Assembly (NCBI GenBank): GCA_030603665.1
Contig: JAUVXJ010000003.1
Coordinates: forward strand, 211,377 to 275,376
DNA length: 64,000 bases
DNA from: Chloroflexota bacterium
GTDB taxonomy: Bacteria; Chloroflexota; Anaerolineae; UBA7937; B3-Chlor
Reading direction: 5' to 3'
Numbering within the stretch: the stretch's first letter is position 1; the number at the start of each line of letters is the position of its first letter. The notes beneath the pieces were generated by a model. That model did no database searches and was not told where the DNA came from. It saw only the letters and a list, made by a program, of their open reading frames with translations. A program made the translations under genes and the position numbers. Positions 35,420 to 44,461 of the stretch are shown here, one piece after another.

Positions 35420-36835
35420 ATGGACTTCTTCCAGAAACTGGTTGCACGCATCATCAACAACGATAGTCTCCTGTGTGTGGGGCTGGACCCCGATCCTTCG
35501 CGATTCCCCCCGTCCCTGCTGGAGGACGGCAGTCCTATCCTCGCCTTCAACAAGAGTATCATCGATGCCACGCAGGACCTGGTCTGCGCCTACAAGCCCA
35601 ACATCGCCTTCTACGAAGCCGCGGGTCTCGAAGGGTTGGACGCCCTGAAAAAAACCATAGAGTACATCCCGGACGAGATACCTGTCATCTTGGACGCCAA
35701 GAGAGGTGACATCGGCTCCACAGCCGGAGCCTACGCCAGAGCGGCCTTCGAAATATGGGGGGCAGACGCCGTCACTGTCAATCCCTATCTTGGCCATGAC
35801 TCGCTGGAGCCCTTTCTGGACTATGAGGACAAGGGCGTCTTTCTACTGTGCCATACATCCAATCCTGGAGCCCGCGATTTCCAGAGCCTGCAGTGCCATG
35901 GCCGACCCCTGCACGAGATAGTGGCCCACAGAGGCCTGGAGTGGGGTCTGGCCCTGGTGGTGGGGGCAACCTACCCTGAGGTCCTGCGCCGGATACGCGA
36001 CCTGGCTTCGCAGGCATGGATACTGGTGCCGGGCATCGGCGCCCAAGGCGGCGATCTGGAGAAAGCCCTCGCCGCTGGCCTGAACAGCGAGGGGCATGGC
36101 CTGATCATCAACGCATCGCGCAGCATCATCTATGCTGCCCATCCTCGCGCGGCGGCGAGAGAACTGCGCGACCGCATCAACCAGGGGCGCCGCTCGGCTC
36201 CACTGGGTGGCCGTCAGCCAGCGAGCCCTTCACCTGAGGAAGAGCTGACCCTGGCTCTTCACGATATCGGATGTTTCCGCTTCGGCGATTTTACCCTGGT
36301 CTCCGGTCAGCGCTCACCCATCTACCTAGACCTCCGTCTTCTGGTCTCGGAGCCTGAAGTGCTGCGGAGGGCGGCTCAGGCCTACGCGGAGATCTTGAAG
36401 ACCCTGAGGTTTGATCGTCTGGCCGGTATCCCCTACGCAGCCTTGCCCATCGCCACCGCTGTGTCACTGCAGATGGGAGTGCCCCTGGTGTATCCTCGCA
36501 AGGAGGCGAAGGAGTACGGCACCGGCAAAGGGATCGAGGGCTACTGGGAGCAGGGCGAGGTTGTGGTTGTGCTGGATGACCTCATCACCACGGGCGGCAG
36601 CAAACTAAGAGCCATCGCTCCCCTCGAAGAGGCGGGCTTGGAGGTAGAGGACGTGGTGGTGCTCGTAGATCGCGGGCAGGGTGGCGGGGACGAACTGGCA
36701 GAACACGGATACAGGCTCCATTCGGTGCTCGAGTTGAAGGAGATCTTGGAGATCCTGAGCGAACACGGGCGAATATCGACCGAGCAGCGGGATGGAGTCC
36801 ATGCATTCCTGGCCGGGAGAAATCACAGTGGGTGA
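35420..36835 (+). CDS. pyrFE: OMP decarboxylase-orotate phosphoribosyltransferase fusion
   Basis: This 471-residue fusion carries both final UMP steps. Residues 1-260 are a type-2 OMP decarboxylase (LLCVGLDPDPSRFPP; catalytic ILDAKRGDIGSTAGAYA; PGIGAQGGD). Residues about 275-470 are OPRT with the PRPP loop VVVVLDDLITTGGSK and YPRKEAKEYGTGKGIEG. The order PyrF-PyrE is the reverse of the eukaryotic UMPS. I prefer ATG 35420 (MDFFQKLV), where homology starts; GTG 35399 is an alternative closer to an AAGGGG. The stop overlaps the pyrD start by eight bases, indicating coupled translation. Confidence 0.94.
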   Translation: MDFFQKLVARIINNDSLLCVGLDPDPSRFPPSLLEDGSPILAFNKSIIDATQDLVCAYKPNIAFYEAAGLEGLDALKKTIEYIPDEIPVILDAKRGDIGSTAGAYARAAFEIWGADAVTVNPYLGHDSLEPFLDYEDKGVFLLCHTSNPGARDFQSLQCHGRPLHEIVAHRGLEWGLALVVGATYPEVLRRIRDLASQAWILVPGIGAQGGDLEKALAAGLNSEGHGLIINASRSIIYAAHPRAAARELRDRINQGRRSAPLGGRQPASPSPEEELTLALHDIGCFRFGDFTLVSGQRSPIYLDLRLLVSEPEVLRRAAQAYAEILKTLRFDRLAGIPYAALPIATAVSLQMGVPLVYPRKEAKEYGTGKGIEGYWEQGEVVVVLDDLITTGGSKLRAIAPLEEAGLEVEDVVVLVDRGQGGGDELAEHGYRLHSVLELKEILEILSEHGRISTEQRDGVHAFLAGRNHSG

Positions 36836-37760
36836 GCCTGATCTCACGGTGGAACTGTGCGGCGTTCGCCTGCGCAACCCCCTCGTGCTGGCCGCCGGCA
36901 TCCTGGGGACCGGCGCCGAACTACTGGCACGGGTGGCCGAGAGCGGGGCCGGCATGGTGACCACCAAGTCCTGCGGTCCCGCGCCCAGGGAGGGCCATCC
37001 CAACCCCACAGTGCTGGATTGGGGTCACGGTCTGATCAATGCCGTGGGTCTGGCCAATCCTGGCGTTGACCAGGAGGTGAAGACCATTGCGCGAGCCAAG
37101 GATCTGCTGAGCCCTCTGGAAGTTCCCCTTGTGGCCAGCATCTTCGCAGGGACTGTGGAGGGCTTCGCCGAGGTGGCGCAGAAGGTTGATGAGGCCCAAC
37201 CCGATTTCATCGAGCTCAACATCTCCTGTCCCAACCTGGCCGCGGAGATGGGCCGGCCCTTCGCTTGCGACACAGGCGATGCAGCCCGGGTCACCGCCTC
37301 CGTGAGGCAAGTCACCACGAGGCCCATTATCGTCAAGCTCAGCCCCAACGTAACGGACATAGCGAGCGTCGCCAGGAGCGTGGAGCATGCAGGGGCTGAT
37401 GCCATAGCCGCCATCAATACGCTGGGCCCAGGCATGATCATAGACGTCCACGCTGGCAGGCCCATTCTGGCCAACAAGGTGGGAGGCGTCTCGGGTCCTG
37501 CCATCCGCCCCATCGCTGTGCGCTGTGTTTACGACATCTACCAAGCGGTGGAGATACCCATCATCGGCACAGGTGGGGTGAGCGATGGTCGCGATGCCCT
37601 GGAGATGATCATGGCTGGCGCCACAGCCGTGGGCGTCGGATCAGCGGTACGGTATCGCGGAGCCGAGGTTTTCGGAGCGATACTGGAAGAGATGAGGGCT
37701 CTCATGACCAGCGTGGGCTATGGCAGCCTGGTTGAGCTGCGCGGCATCGCCCAAGTCTAG
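36828..37760 (+). CDS. pyrD: Dihydroorotate dehydrogenase, class 1B catalytic subunit
   Basis: This 310-residue FMN subunit oxidises dihydroorotate. LRNPLVLAAGILGTG, the substrate/FMN segment NISCPNLAAEMGRPFA with its conserved Cys, IVKLSPNVTDI and the C-terminal IIGTGGVSDGRDALEMIMAGA are present. Class 1B needs PyrK, which is encoded 6.7 kb downstream (44462). GTG 36828 has GGGAG about nine bases upstream and overlaps pyrFE. ATGs at 36792 and 36801 are in frame but inside pyrFE. The 3' end overlaps the convergent HD-type gene by four bases. Confidence 0.95.
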   Translation: MGEPDLTVELCGVRLRNPLVLAAGILGTGAELLARVAESGAGMVTTKSCGPAPREGHPNPTVLDWGHGLINAVGLANPGVDQEVKTIARAKDLLSPLEVPLVASIFAGTVEGFAEVAQKVDEAQPDFIELNISCPNLAAEMGRPFACDTGDAARVTASVRQVTTRPIIVKLSPNVTDIASVARSVEHAGADAIAAINTLGPGMIIDVHAGRPILANKVGGVSGPAIRPIAVRCVYDIYQAVEIPIIGTGGVSDGRDALEMIMAGATAVGVGSAVRYRGAEVFGAILEEMRALMTSVGYGSLVELRGIAQV

Positions 37761-39067
37761 ACTTCTGAGGGCGGGCCGCCGACCGATAGGTCCGCTTCGC
37801 CACCACTCGTCCGTCGCAGAGACTGGCAGAGGTACGTATCTTCCCAGTTGTCCTTGAACAGATTCTTGCCGATCAGGCCTATCCTGTTCTCGAAGTTGTC
37901 TCGGCCGAATATCCTGCTCAAGCTGATTCCCCGCTCCCTGTCGTCAATCACGAGCTTGAACCCCGTGACTGCCGGATACAGCTCGAAGACAGCCCGGTTG
38001 GCGTACAGGAGCCGCGACAGATACAACTGCATGAAGGTGGCGTGGAAAACGAAAAGGTACTCTACATTGTGTTCTCGGTAAAGGCGCTGCCAGGCCTGCG
38101 GGACCCAGACCCGGTCCGAGGCCTTCAGCAACTGAGGGAACCGTGCCACGTCGTCGCTGTCCGCCCGAAGATCGAAGTGAAGCTCCCACACGAACTCTTG
38201 GTCCTGACAGCCGATGTCAGAGTCGACCGTCAGCAGATTCACCAAGGTGTGAGCATCGCGAATGGCCTCGGGCAGGTTGGACTTGGCGCTCACCCTCCTG
38301 GCGCTGACATCGGTCTTGTCCGCGATGATCAGGCTGAGGGTGATGGGATGCAAGACAGAAACAGAAGGGAGTCGCAGACCGATCTCTACCTCATGGAAGA
38401 GCACGGCCTCCAGCACGCGCAGGAAGCTGTAGAGCGTCTCCTCATCCTGGTCCACATCGCAGAAGAACTGGCTTAGAAGGTATACCCCATATCCGCCGTG
38501 GTACTGCCGGGAGATGAGATTGCCGCTGTCGTGCAGATACCCTGCGATGATGGCCTCCTTCTCGGTCCGAGACCCGCGGGCTGTGTCGCTCTCGCTGCCT
38601 CTAAGCAAGTCCAGCATCTCACCACTGACGGACCGCAGGTGATCCCTGTCATGCCGGTTGAACCCAGTCAGGAGTTCGCTATCCAGAACCGACTGCTGTA
38701 GAGCGAAGACCACGCCAAAGTGCTCTTCCACCCCCGAACGTACGTCCTGCAGAGAGCATTCCAGCAAAGACGAATAGCTAAGCCTGGAGACCAATCTGGA
38801 ATCCTCGTCGAGGAAGCTGGACGCGGCGGTCCGATCCACCCCAATGCGCTCCAGAAAACGGTTCAATGGCTCACCGCCTTCCGCCCTGCGGATGCGATGT
38901 CCATTCAGTTCTTGCTCTTTTACATAGGAGAGGACCGCCCCTGGAATCTCCACCTGGCGATAACGGCCAAGCAGCAGACTCACCACGTCGCGTGGTCCAT
39001 ACTTGGATCCTGATTGGGAAACACCAGGCCTCATTTCTGGCTCTGATCTGTCGCACGCTTCACTCAT
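37757..39067 (-). CDS. HD-domain-like protein of unknown function
   Basis: This 436-residue protein has no signal or membrane segment. A central HD-type pattern is visible: FNRHDRDHLRSVSGEMLDLL supplies a first His, IIAGYLHDSGNLISRQYHGG the HD pair, and LSLIIADKTDVSARR a late Asp, so a metal-dependent phosphohydrolase core is likely. The C-terminal 130 residues (DNVEYLFVFHATF-like stretch to the end) are not recognised. It is convergent with pyrD. I chose ATG 39067, preceded by AGGTGG. The substrate and pathway are unknown. Confidence 0.7.
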   Translation of the reverse strand: MSEACDRSEPEMRPGVSQSGSKYGPRDVVSLLLGRYRQVEIPGAVLSYVKEQELNGHRIRRAEGGEPLNRFLERIGVDRTAASSFLDEDSRLVSRLSYSSLLECSLQDVRSGVEEHFGVVFALQQSVLDSELLTGFNRHDRDHLRSVSGEMLDLLRGSESDTARGSRTEKEAIIAGYLHDSGNLISRQYHGGYGVYLLSQFFCDVDQDEETLYSFLRVLEAVLFHEVEIGLRLPSVSVLHPITLSLIIADKTDVSARRVSAKSNLPEAIRDAHTLVNLLTVDSDIGCQDQEFVWELHFDLRADSDDVARFPQLLKASDRVWVPQAWQRLYREHNVEYLFVFHATFMQLYLSRLLYANRAVFELYPAVTGFKLVIDDRERGISLSRIFGRDNFENRIGLIGKNLFKDNWEDTYLCQSLRRTSGGEADLSVGGPPSEV

Positions 39068-39493
39068 GGCCAAGACCACCTATCACCACTGAGACACAAG
39101 TATGGGGTAGATCGCATTCTGCACGAGTCTGGACGGAGCTGGCCCTGTGCGCAAGAGCGCTGCCTTCGGCCTCGTCAATCGCAGACCTCTGCTCGCTCCC
39201 CACTATCATTCTCACCCACTCCTCGCCAGACTGCAAGCGCATCCCGAACTCGTCGGGTACATGGTTCTCACCTCCTGACCAGGAACCTCACACTCCCCAG
39301 GTCGAAGCCCACAGGCTCTATGCCGCCTGCGAAGAACGCCCCCGCCAGCATCCTAATCATCACCCTACTAAGGCCTTTCGTGGTCGAGCGCCCGGACCGT
39401 AGCTCCAGGGGACAAACCTGAAAGGTCTGCTTGTGGGGTTCGAGCGGTCAGTCCCGCGCCATGGGGAACTGCTGCTCACCTGGGACCGTGAGG
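39068..39493. other. Intergenic region without identifiable gene
   Basis: About 425 bases between two minus-strand genes. No open frame with a ribosome site, RNA structure or good terminator is evident. It probably contains the promoter of the HD-like gene, but no convincing -35/-10 pair is seen. Confidence 0.35.
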
Positions 39494-40660
39494 TCAGAGG
39501 GAGGCAAGAGAGTACACCCAGTCGAACCGGTGCAGTGGGTGCTTCTCTCCCGACCACTCGTAGTCGATGAAGAAGAACTCGTAAGGCGCCAGAGGCACGA
39601 GTTTGAATTCGAAGGCAATGGTCGGCCGCGCCTCGAGGTTCGCTATCTGCGCCATCATGCGACGGTACTTGCCGCCAGCACCCATGACCGTGGTCAGGAG
39701 GCGGTCGACCTCGCGCCGCGTGGCGCCATCCTCGAGGGCAAGCTCGAAACCCGAGGCGTCGCCCAGCAGACGAAAGCCAGTTCGGGAGACGCTGTTCCTG
39801 ACCTCCTCTGCGGATGCAGGATCGCTGAGCACAGATGCCACGCGAGCGCGCAGCTCGGCGGGGTACTCCCCAGGGGCATCCGCGATCAAGATGACGGGGA
39901 TGCGCGCCGTGTCTCCAGATGCCTTGAGGTCATCCAGGAGTCTCAGGGCCTCTGACCACAATCCCGTACCGTCAATCATCACTGCGCGAGGCTCGGCTGG
40001 ACCCATGTCACGGACACGATTCACAGCATCCGAGAGATCTGCGACCCACAGCACAGTGCACTCCATCGGTTCCAAGGCCTGCTCTAGCTCTGAGAAGACA
40101 GCGGCACCTGCGGAGGCGACGACCACTTGCCGGGCCGACATCTGACGCTGGAGGTCGCGCACATCGGATATGCCCGTTGCGGCCTCGAAGCGGACCGCTC
40201 TCCCATCCTTCAACATCATGGTGTTGAATCGGCTGGTGTCGAAGCCTATCGTACCACCGGTCAAGGAGCGAACCGGAGTGTCGTAGTACATTTTGGCCCA
40301 AGACCCCTCCGCCCATTCCTGCAGGGGGGGTACACCCTTGCTTCTGAAATCATTCACGTTGTTCAGGTTCTTCAGCAGGACGGTTCTCTTTTCGACGCTC
40401 GCCAGCACCTCGCCCATGGCCGGGTCACGCGGCAAGCCCTGGGAGATCCACACCTCGCGGCCCTGCCTGCTGAGTTCCTCTACCCTGGCCTCCATATCAT
40501 TGACAGCACCAGCAGGGTACCACCTCACCGTGATATCGAGGGGCAGACCGGCCTCAAACATCCGCACATACCGCTGCACCTTCGGCGGGGCGGGCGCGGA
40601 TCGTACTTGTCGGGCAACCTCCGCCATGTGTGCTCGGAAGTGATACAACCCGTCAGCCAC
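39494..40660 (-). CDS. Receiver-like domain protein of unknown function
   Basis: This 388-residue protein is not assigned to a family. Residues about 165-290 look like a degenerate response-regulator receiver: alternating strand/helix pattern RQVVVASAGAAVFSELEQAL, then AVMIDGTGLWSEALRLLDDL with an Asp at the phospho-acceptor position, and IPVILIADAP. The N-terminal 150 residues are mixed and the C-terminal part ends in a Phe/Tyr-rich tail (FEFKLVPLAPYEFFFIDYEW). No DNA-binding or enzymatic output domain is visible. GTG 40660 has GAGGAG eight bases upstream; the open frame extends to 40741. It lies downstream of gmk on the same strand. Confidence 0.6.
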   Translation of the reverse strand: MADGLYHFRAHMAEVARQVRSAPAPPKVQRYVRMFEAGLPLDITVRWYPAGAVNDMEARVEELSRQGREVWISQGLPRDPAMGEVLASVEKRTVLLKNLNNVNDFRSKGVPPLQEWAEGSWAKMYYDTPVRSLTGGTIGFDTSRFNTMMLKDGRAVRFEAATGISDVRDLQRQMSARQVVVASAGAAVFSELEQALEPMECTVLWVADLSDAVNRVRDMGPAEPRAVMIDGTGLWSEALRLLDDLKASGDTARIPVILIADAPGEYPAELRARVASVLSDPASAEEVRNSVSRTGFRLLGDASGFELALEDGATRREVDRLLTTVMGAGGKYRRMMAQIANLEARPTIAFEFKLVPLAPYEFFFIDYEWSGEKHPLHRFDWVYSLASL

Positions 40661-40775
40661 TACCGTCGCTCCTCTTCTCTCCCCACATAGTCCATCTCTC
40701 TGACCATTGGTGGGCGAGCAATCATCACCGTACCCTGGCAACCTGCGTCGCCTTGTCCGGTTGATCCCAGAGACT

Positions 40776-41363
40776 TCACGTCTGCGGCCAGCGAGCCGTC
40801 AGGTGCCGCTCCGCACGCACGATGCCAGCTAGGTCTCTGACCGCCTCTCGCAGGTCAACGTTGCTGACCACATATTTGAAGGAGTAGGCGTGGCTCATCT
40901 CCATCTCCAGGCGCTCCAGGCGCACCCGGCCCTCCTCCGTCTCCTTTCCATACCGCGTGATGAGCCGACGGCGCAACTCTTCCACTGACGGCGGAAGGAT
41001 GAAGATGGTCACGACGCTCTGTGGGTACTTCTCCATCAGCACCAGAGAGCCCAACACGTCATAGGCGCCTATCAGATCGAGGCCCCGGGCCATAGCGATC
41101 TCCAGCCGGGCTCGAGACGAACCGTACTGGTGACCATAGAAAGCCTGCCACTCCGCCAACTCGCCAGCGCCCTTCAGACGCTCAAACTCCTCCGTGCTCA
41201 CGAAATGGTACTCCAGGCCCTCCACCTCGCCAGGTCGCCTCTTGCGCGTGGTGTAGGTGATAATCCTCTCCAGGTTGCGCACATCAGAGATGACACGATC
41301 TATGATCGTGCTCTTGCCGGTCCCGGATGGAGCGACCAGTAGGAAGATCAGTCCTTCTCGCAT
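40776..41363 (-). CDS. gmk: Guanylate kinase
   Basis: This 195-residue enzyme phosphorylates GMP/dGMP. Walker A is LLVAPSGTGKSTIIDRVI (Ala-Pro replacing the common SGPSG), followed by YTTRKRRPGEVEGLEYHFVS with the GMP-binding Arg/Tyr/Ser residues, and RLERLEMEMSHAYSFKYVVSN. Length is normal. ATG 41363 (MREGLIF) is the natural start. It follows the PPDK-like gene by 36 bases, so the two nucleotide/PEP-related genes form one unit. Confidence 0.94.
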   Translation of the reverse strand: MREGLIFLLVAPSGTGKSTIIDRVISDVRNLERIITYTTRKRRPGEVEGLEYHFVSTEEFERLKGAGELAEWQAFYGHQYGSSRARLEIAMARGLDLIGAYDVLGSLVLMEKYPQSVVTIFILPPSVEELRRRLITRYGKETEEGRVRLERLEMEMSHAYSFKYVVSNVDLREAVRDLAGIVRAERHLTARWPQT

Positions 41364-41399
41364 CGAATGTGGTCCTGGATCAATACCTGGACGTGGCAA

Positions 41400-43997
41400 T
41401 CACGCACCACTGGCCACCTGGCCGGCCGTCAGGCGCGCCTTCAGCAGGCGTGAGGGTTGGCAACAAACGAAATCAACACCCCACTCATCGAAGGCCGCCA
41501 ACATGCTCCGGTCCTGAACGTGGCTGCCACGTATCGCGATCTCGCACTCCGCACTGGACGCGCGAGCCTGGTCAATGGCCAGCCGCATCAGCACGCCAAC
41601 ACCCTGCACATCGGCGGGGAACGGGCTAGAAGAGGCCTGGCCATCGCTTGAGCGCATGGTCAGGAACCTGCGCCCATCTTCGCGCGAAGCAGAGAAGACG
41701 GTCTCAGTCAACGCGTCGCTGTCTATACAGAGCAAGTCAACCACGGAACTCAACTGACCAGCCACGGCCGCAGCCCTGGGCGTTTCGATCATCGCGCCGA
41801 GGCGATAGGAGATCCTCGCGCCCGTCGTCTCGCCAAGCCTGTGCGCTACATTCTGTATCAATCGAAGCACTTGTCTGATCTCGCCCACGTGGGTCACAAA
41901 CGGGATGAGGATTCCAAGGTCACTGGGAAGTTCCTCGCTTGGCACATCGCACGCCGCTCCCAAGAGCGCCTCGATCTGCGCCTCAGCGACCTCCGGAAGA
42001 GCGCTTGCCAAGCGCACACCGCGCAGCGCGAAATCAGGGTTTGACTGGCGCCAACCATCGACGGCCCGCAACAGCGCCTCTCTTGTTCCGATCTCCTCGT
42101 TCCAGCCGTACAACACCCTGATCTCTGCCAGTTCGGTCAGCAAAGCTTCCCTATCCGGAAGGAAATGATCCACAGGCGCGTCGAGCAATCGTACCCACAG
42201 ACGGCGACCCTTGGTGGCTCGAAGAAGTGCTCGGAACTCCTCCCGGTGTGAGCGGCGAAGCTCGTCCAAAGCCCTCTGGCTTCCAGCAGCTGAGTCAGCT
42301 AGGATTGCCTGCCGGAAGAGGGGGAGATAGGCACTATCGAAGTACAAACGCTCCGTCCGGCACAGGCCTACGCCCTCCACACCCCATTCCAGAACAGCCT
42401 CAATCTCAGCGGGGGTGCTGGCGTCCGCGAGTATCCGCAAGCGGCTTAACTCGTCAGCCCAGCTGAGCAAGGTCCGGAGTTCCTCTGAGTCAGAAGTATG
42501 CTGCGAGACGAGCTCCAGGCTGCCTCGGTAGACCCGGCCAGTGGATCCATCGATGGAGATCTCGTCCCCCTCCCGGACACGGACGTTTCCCAGGCGCACT
42601 ACCCGTTCGTCTCGATCGATTTCCATACCCTCACAGCCCACGACGCATGGCTTGCCAAGACCGCGCGCCACCACTGCTGCATGCGAGGTCGCCCCGCCGT
42701 GCTGAGTAAGAATGCCCGACACCAGAGGCATGATCGCCGCGTCATCGGCGCTCGTCTGCTCCGTAACCAGGATGACCGGCAGGTGCTTTGCTGTGAAGTG
42801 CGCGACCTGGTCGCGATCCAACGCGATCTTTCCCACAGCAGCCCCAGGACCCGACTGGATCCCGCAAGCGAGGCGTTCTCCCGCCGAGGAGTCGAAGAGC
42901 GCCGCGCCTGCCAGCTCTTCAAGTATGCCTGGCTTCACTCTATGCACCGCCTGAGTTCGAGTGATCAGTCCCTCATCGGCCATGTCCACCAGGGTCTTCA
43001 AGGTCGCGTGCGGCGTTCGCTTCGCCGCTCTGGTCTGGAGAATCCATAGCCTTCCCCTCTCCACGGTGAACTCCACGTCCTGGACATCACGGAAGTGCTT
43101 CTCCAAGCGAGAGCAAGCAGCTTCCAGTTCTCCGTACACCTCAGGCCACTCTCGACCCAGGTCCGAGATGCTCCGCGGAGTGACGACTCCCGCCACCAAC
43201 TGCTCTCCCTGACTGTTGGAGAGATACTCTCCATACAGTCCTCTCTCCCCCGTCGCCGGATTGCGCGAGAACACCACGCCACTTCCCGAATCCGGTCCCA
43301 GGTTGCCGAAGGCCATCTGCTGCACCACGACGGCAGTACCCTGATCCTGCGGGATCTGCTGGTCCTCACGATACTGCCGGGCGTTATCCCCGAACCAGGA
43401 ATCGAAGACCGCAGCAACGCCTCGCTGCAGCTGTACATATGGGTCCTGGGGGAAGTCCTCGCCGGTCTCCTTGCGGAACAGCGCCAGCAGTTGGCCGACG
43501 GTGGAACCCATCTGCTCGGCGTCCTCGGGCGAGTCCACAAGCCGACCCTTGGGAATTCCGTGAACCGCCTCTCCATACATCTGGGCCAGCCGCGCCAGGG
43601 TGTCGCGACCGAAGCCGGGGTCCTCCGACAGCCTGGCCAGACCGTCGATAACAGCAGCGGTCAGCCCCACGTTGAGAATTGTCTTGAGCTGTCCAGGCAT
43701 GGAGATCGGCGGGCTGGAGCGAACGGATACTATCAGTGGATCGATCGGAGATCCAAACACCTTTCCCGTCTTCGCCTCGAGATCGGTCAGCACATCCCTG
43801 ACCTCCTTCCAAAGATCGGGAATCAGCGACCTTGAGCCAGGCGTATGGGTCTTCCAGGCCTCGGTGGTGATGATGAAGCCAGGGAGGGTGGGGATGCCAA
43901 GGCGCAACATCTCCGCCAAGCCAGCACCCTTGCCGCCCAGCAGAGGCTGCAAATCTTGGCTACCTTCCTCGAGGGGAACAACCCACTGGTTAGTCAT
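41400..43997 (-). CDS. Divergent pyruvate phosphate dikinase-like protein
   Basis: This 865-residue protein has PPDK domain order. The N-terminal ATP-grasp is marked by GGKGAGLAEMLRLGIPTLPGF, SVRSSPPISMPGQLKTILNVGL and GSGVVFSRNPATGERGLYGE. The swivelling phosphohistidine domain (GILTQHGGATSHAAVVARGLG) has an intact catalytic His. The C-terminal PEP/pyruvate barrel is eroded: the usual ICGEHGG with catalytic Cys is IRGSHVQ here (Cys to Arg, near 41530), and the FGTNDLTQ metal/PEP loop reads IDSDALTE. The ATP half may work while the PEP half does not, so the phosphoryl acceptor may differ. ATG 43997 is the best start. Confidence 0.85.
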   Translation of the reverse strand: MTNQWVVPLEEGSQDLQPLLGGKGAGLAEMLRLGIPTLPGFIITTEAWKTHTPGSRSLIPDLWKEVRDVLTDLEAKTGKVFGSPIDPLIVSVRSSPPISMPGQLKTILNVGLTAAVIDGLARLSEDPGFGRDTLARLAQMYGEAVHGIPKGRLVDSPEDAEQMGSTVGQLLALFRKETGEDFPQDPYVQLQRGVAAVFDSWFGDNARQYREDQQIPQDQGTAVVVQQMAFGNLGPDSGSGVVFSRNPATGERGLYGEYLSNSQGEQLVAGVVTPRSISDLGREWPEVYGELEAACSRLEKHFRDVQDVEFTVERGRLWILQTRAAKRTPHATLKTLVDMADEGLITRTQAVHRVKPGILEELAGAALFDSSAGERLACGIQSGPGAAVGKIALDRDQVAHFTAKHLPVILVTEQTSADDAAIMPLVSGILTQHGGATSHAAVVARGLGKPCVVGCEGMEIDRDERVVRLGNVRVREGDEISIDGSTGRVYRGSLELVSQHTSDSEELRTLLSWADELSRLRILADASTPAEIEAVLEWGVEGVGLCRTERLYFDSAYLPLFRQAILADSAAGSQRALDELRRSHREEFRALLRATKGRRLWVRLLDAPVDHFLPDREALLTELAEIRVLYGWNEEIGTREALLRAVDGWRQSNPDFALRGVRLASALPEVAEAQIEALLGAACDVPSEELPSDLGILIPFVTHVGEIRQVLRLIQNVAHRLGETTGARISYRLGAMIETPRAAAVAGQLSSVVDLLCIDSDALTETVFSASREDGRRFLTMRSSDGQASSSPFPADVQGVGVLMRLAIDQARASSAECEIAIRGSHVQDRSMLAAFDEWGVDFVCCQPSRLLKARLTAGQVASGA

Positions 43998-44201
43998 CTG
44001 TACCCTGGGCGGCGTGGACGCGACAGGCGTTGCTCGCAGGCACTCGGATACGAAAACGACCCGTTCACAATCGACACGGGTCTCACATGGGCCCGAGATC
44101 CACAGGGCCGACACGCCCCTCGTCCGCAGTGGCCCCAGACCTCCCCTAGGCTCGTCGTCGAGAGAGCCAGAGCGTCGATCGCATCTCAGAGAAAACCACT
44201 G

Positions 44202-44230
44202 CGATTATAGGTCCTTTCCAACCCCAGAAC
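44202..44230 (-). promoter_or_regulatory. Promoter of the PPDK-like/gmk unit
   Basis: On the minus strand TTGTTC (44230-44225) and TATAAT (44207-44202) have 17-base spacing, leaving a leader of about 200 bases before the start at 43997. Confidence 0.55.
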
Positions 44231-44377
44231 AAGGAACTCGCACATCCAGAAGAGCAACGGATGCCAGTTGGAGGCACTCCACTCGGGTTCGCGGTCCCGG
44301 GTCCTGCCTCCGGGCATACCGATCTAAGCGAGACCGCCCAGGGACTGGGTAGCTCCAGCACCACGGGCCCGGCCCCT

Positions 44378-44405
44378 TTGCCTGGCGCGGTACCTGGCCT
44401 ATAAT
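44378..44405 (+). promoter_or_regulatory. Promoter of pyrK
   Basis: TTGCCT (44378-44383) and a perfect TATAAT (44400-44405) have 16-base spacing, about 57 bases before the pyrK start. It indicates that pyrK is transcribed apart from the pyrB-pyrFE-pyrD operon. Confidence 0.55.
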
Positions 44406-44461
44406 CAACGAGAATCCGGCACACACGGAACCACCACGATTGGAGGTGCCTCCGCCAAGCA

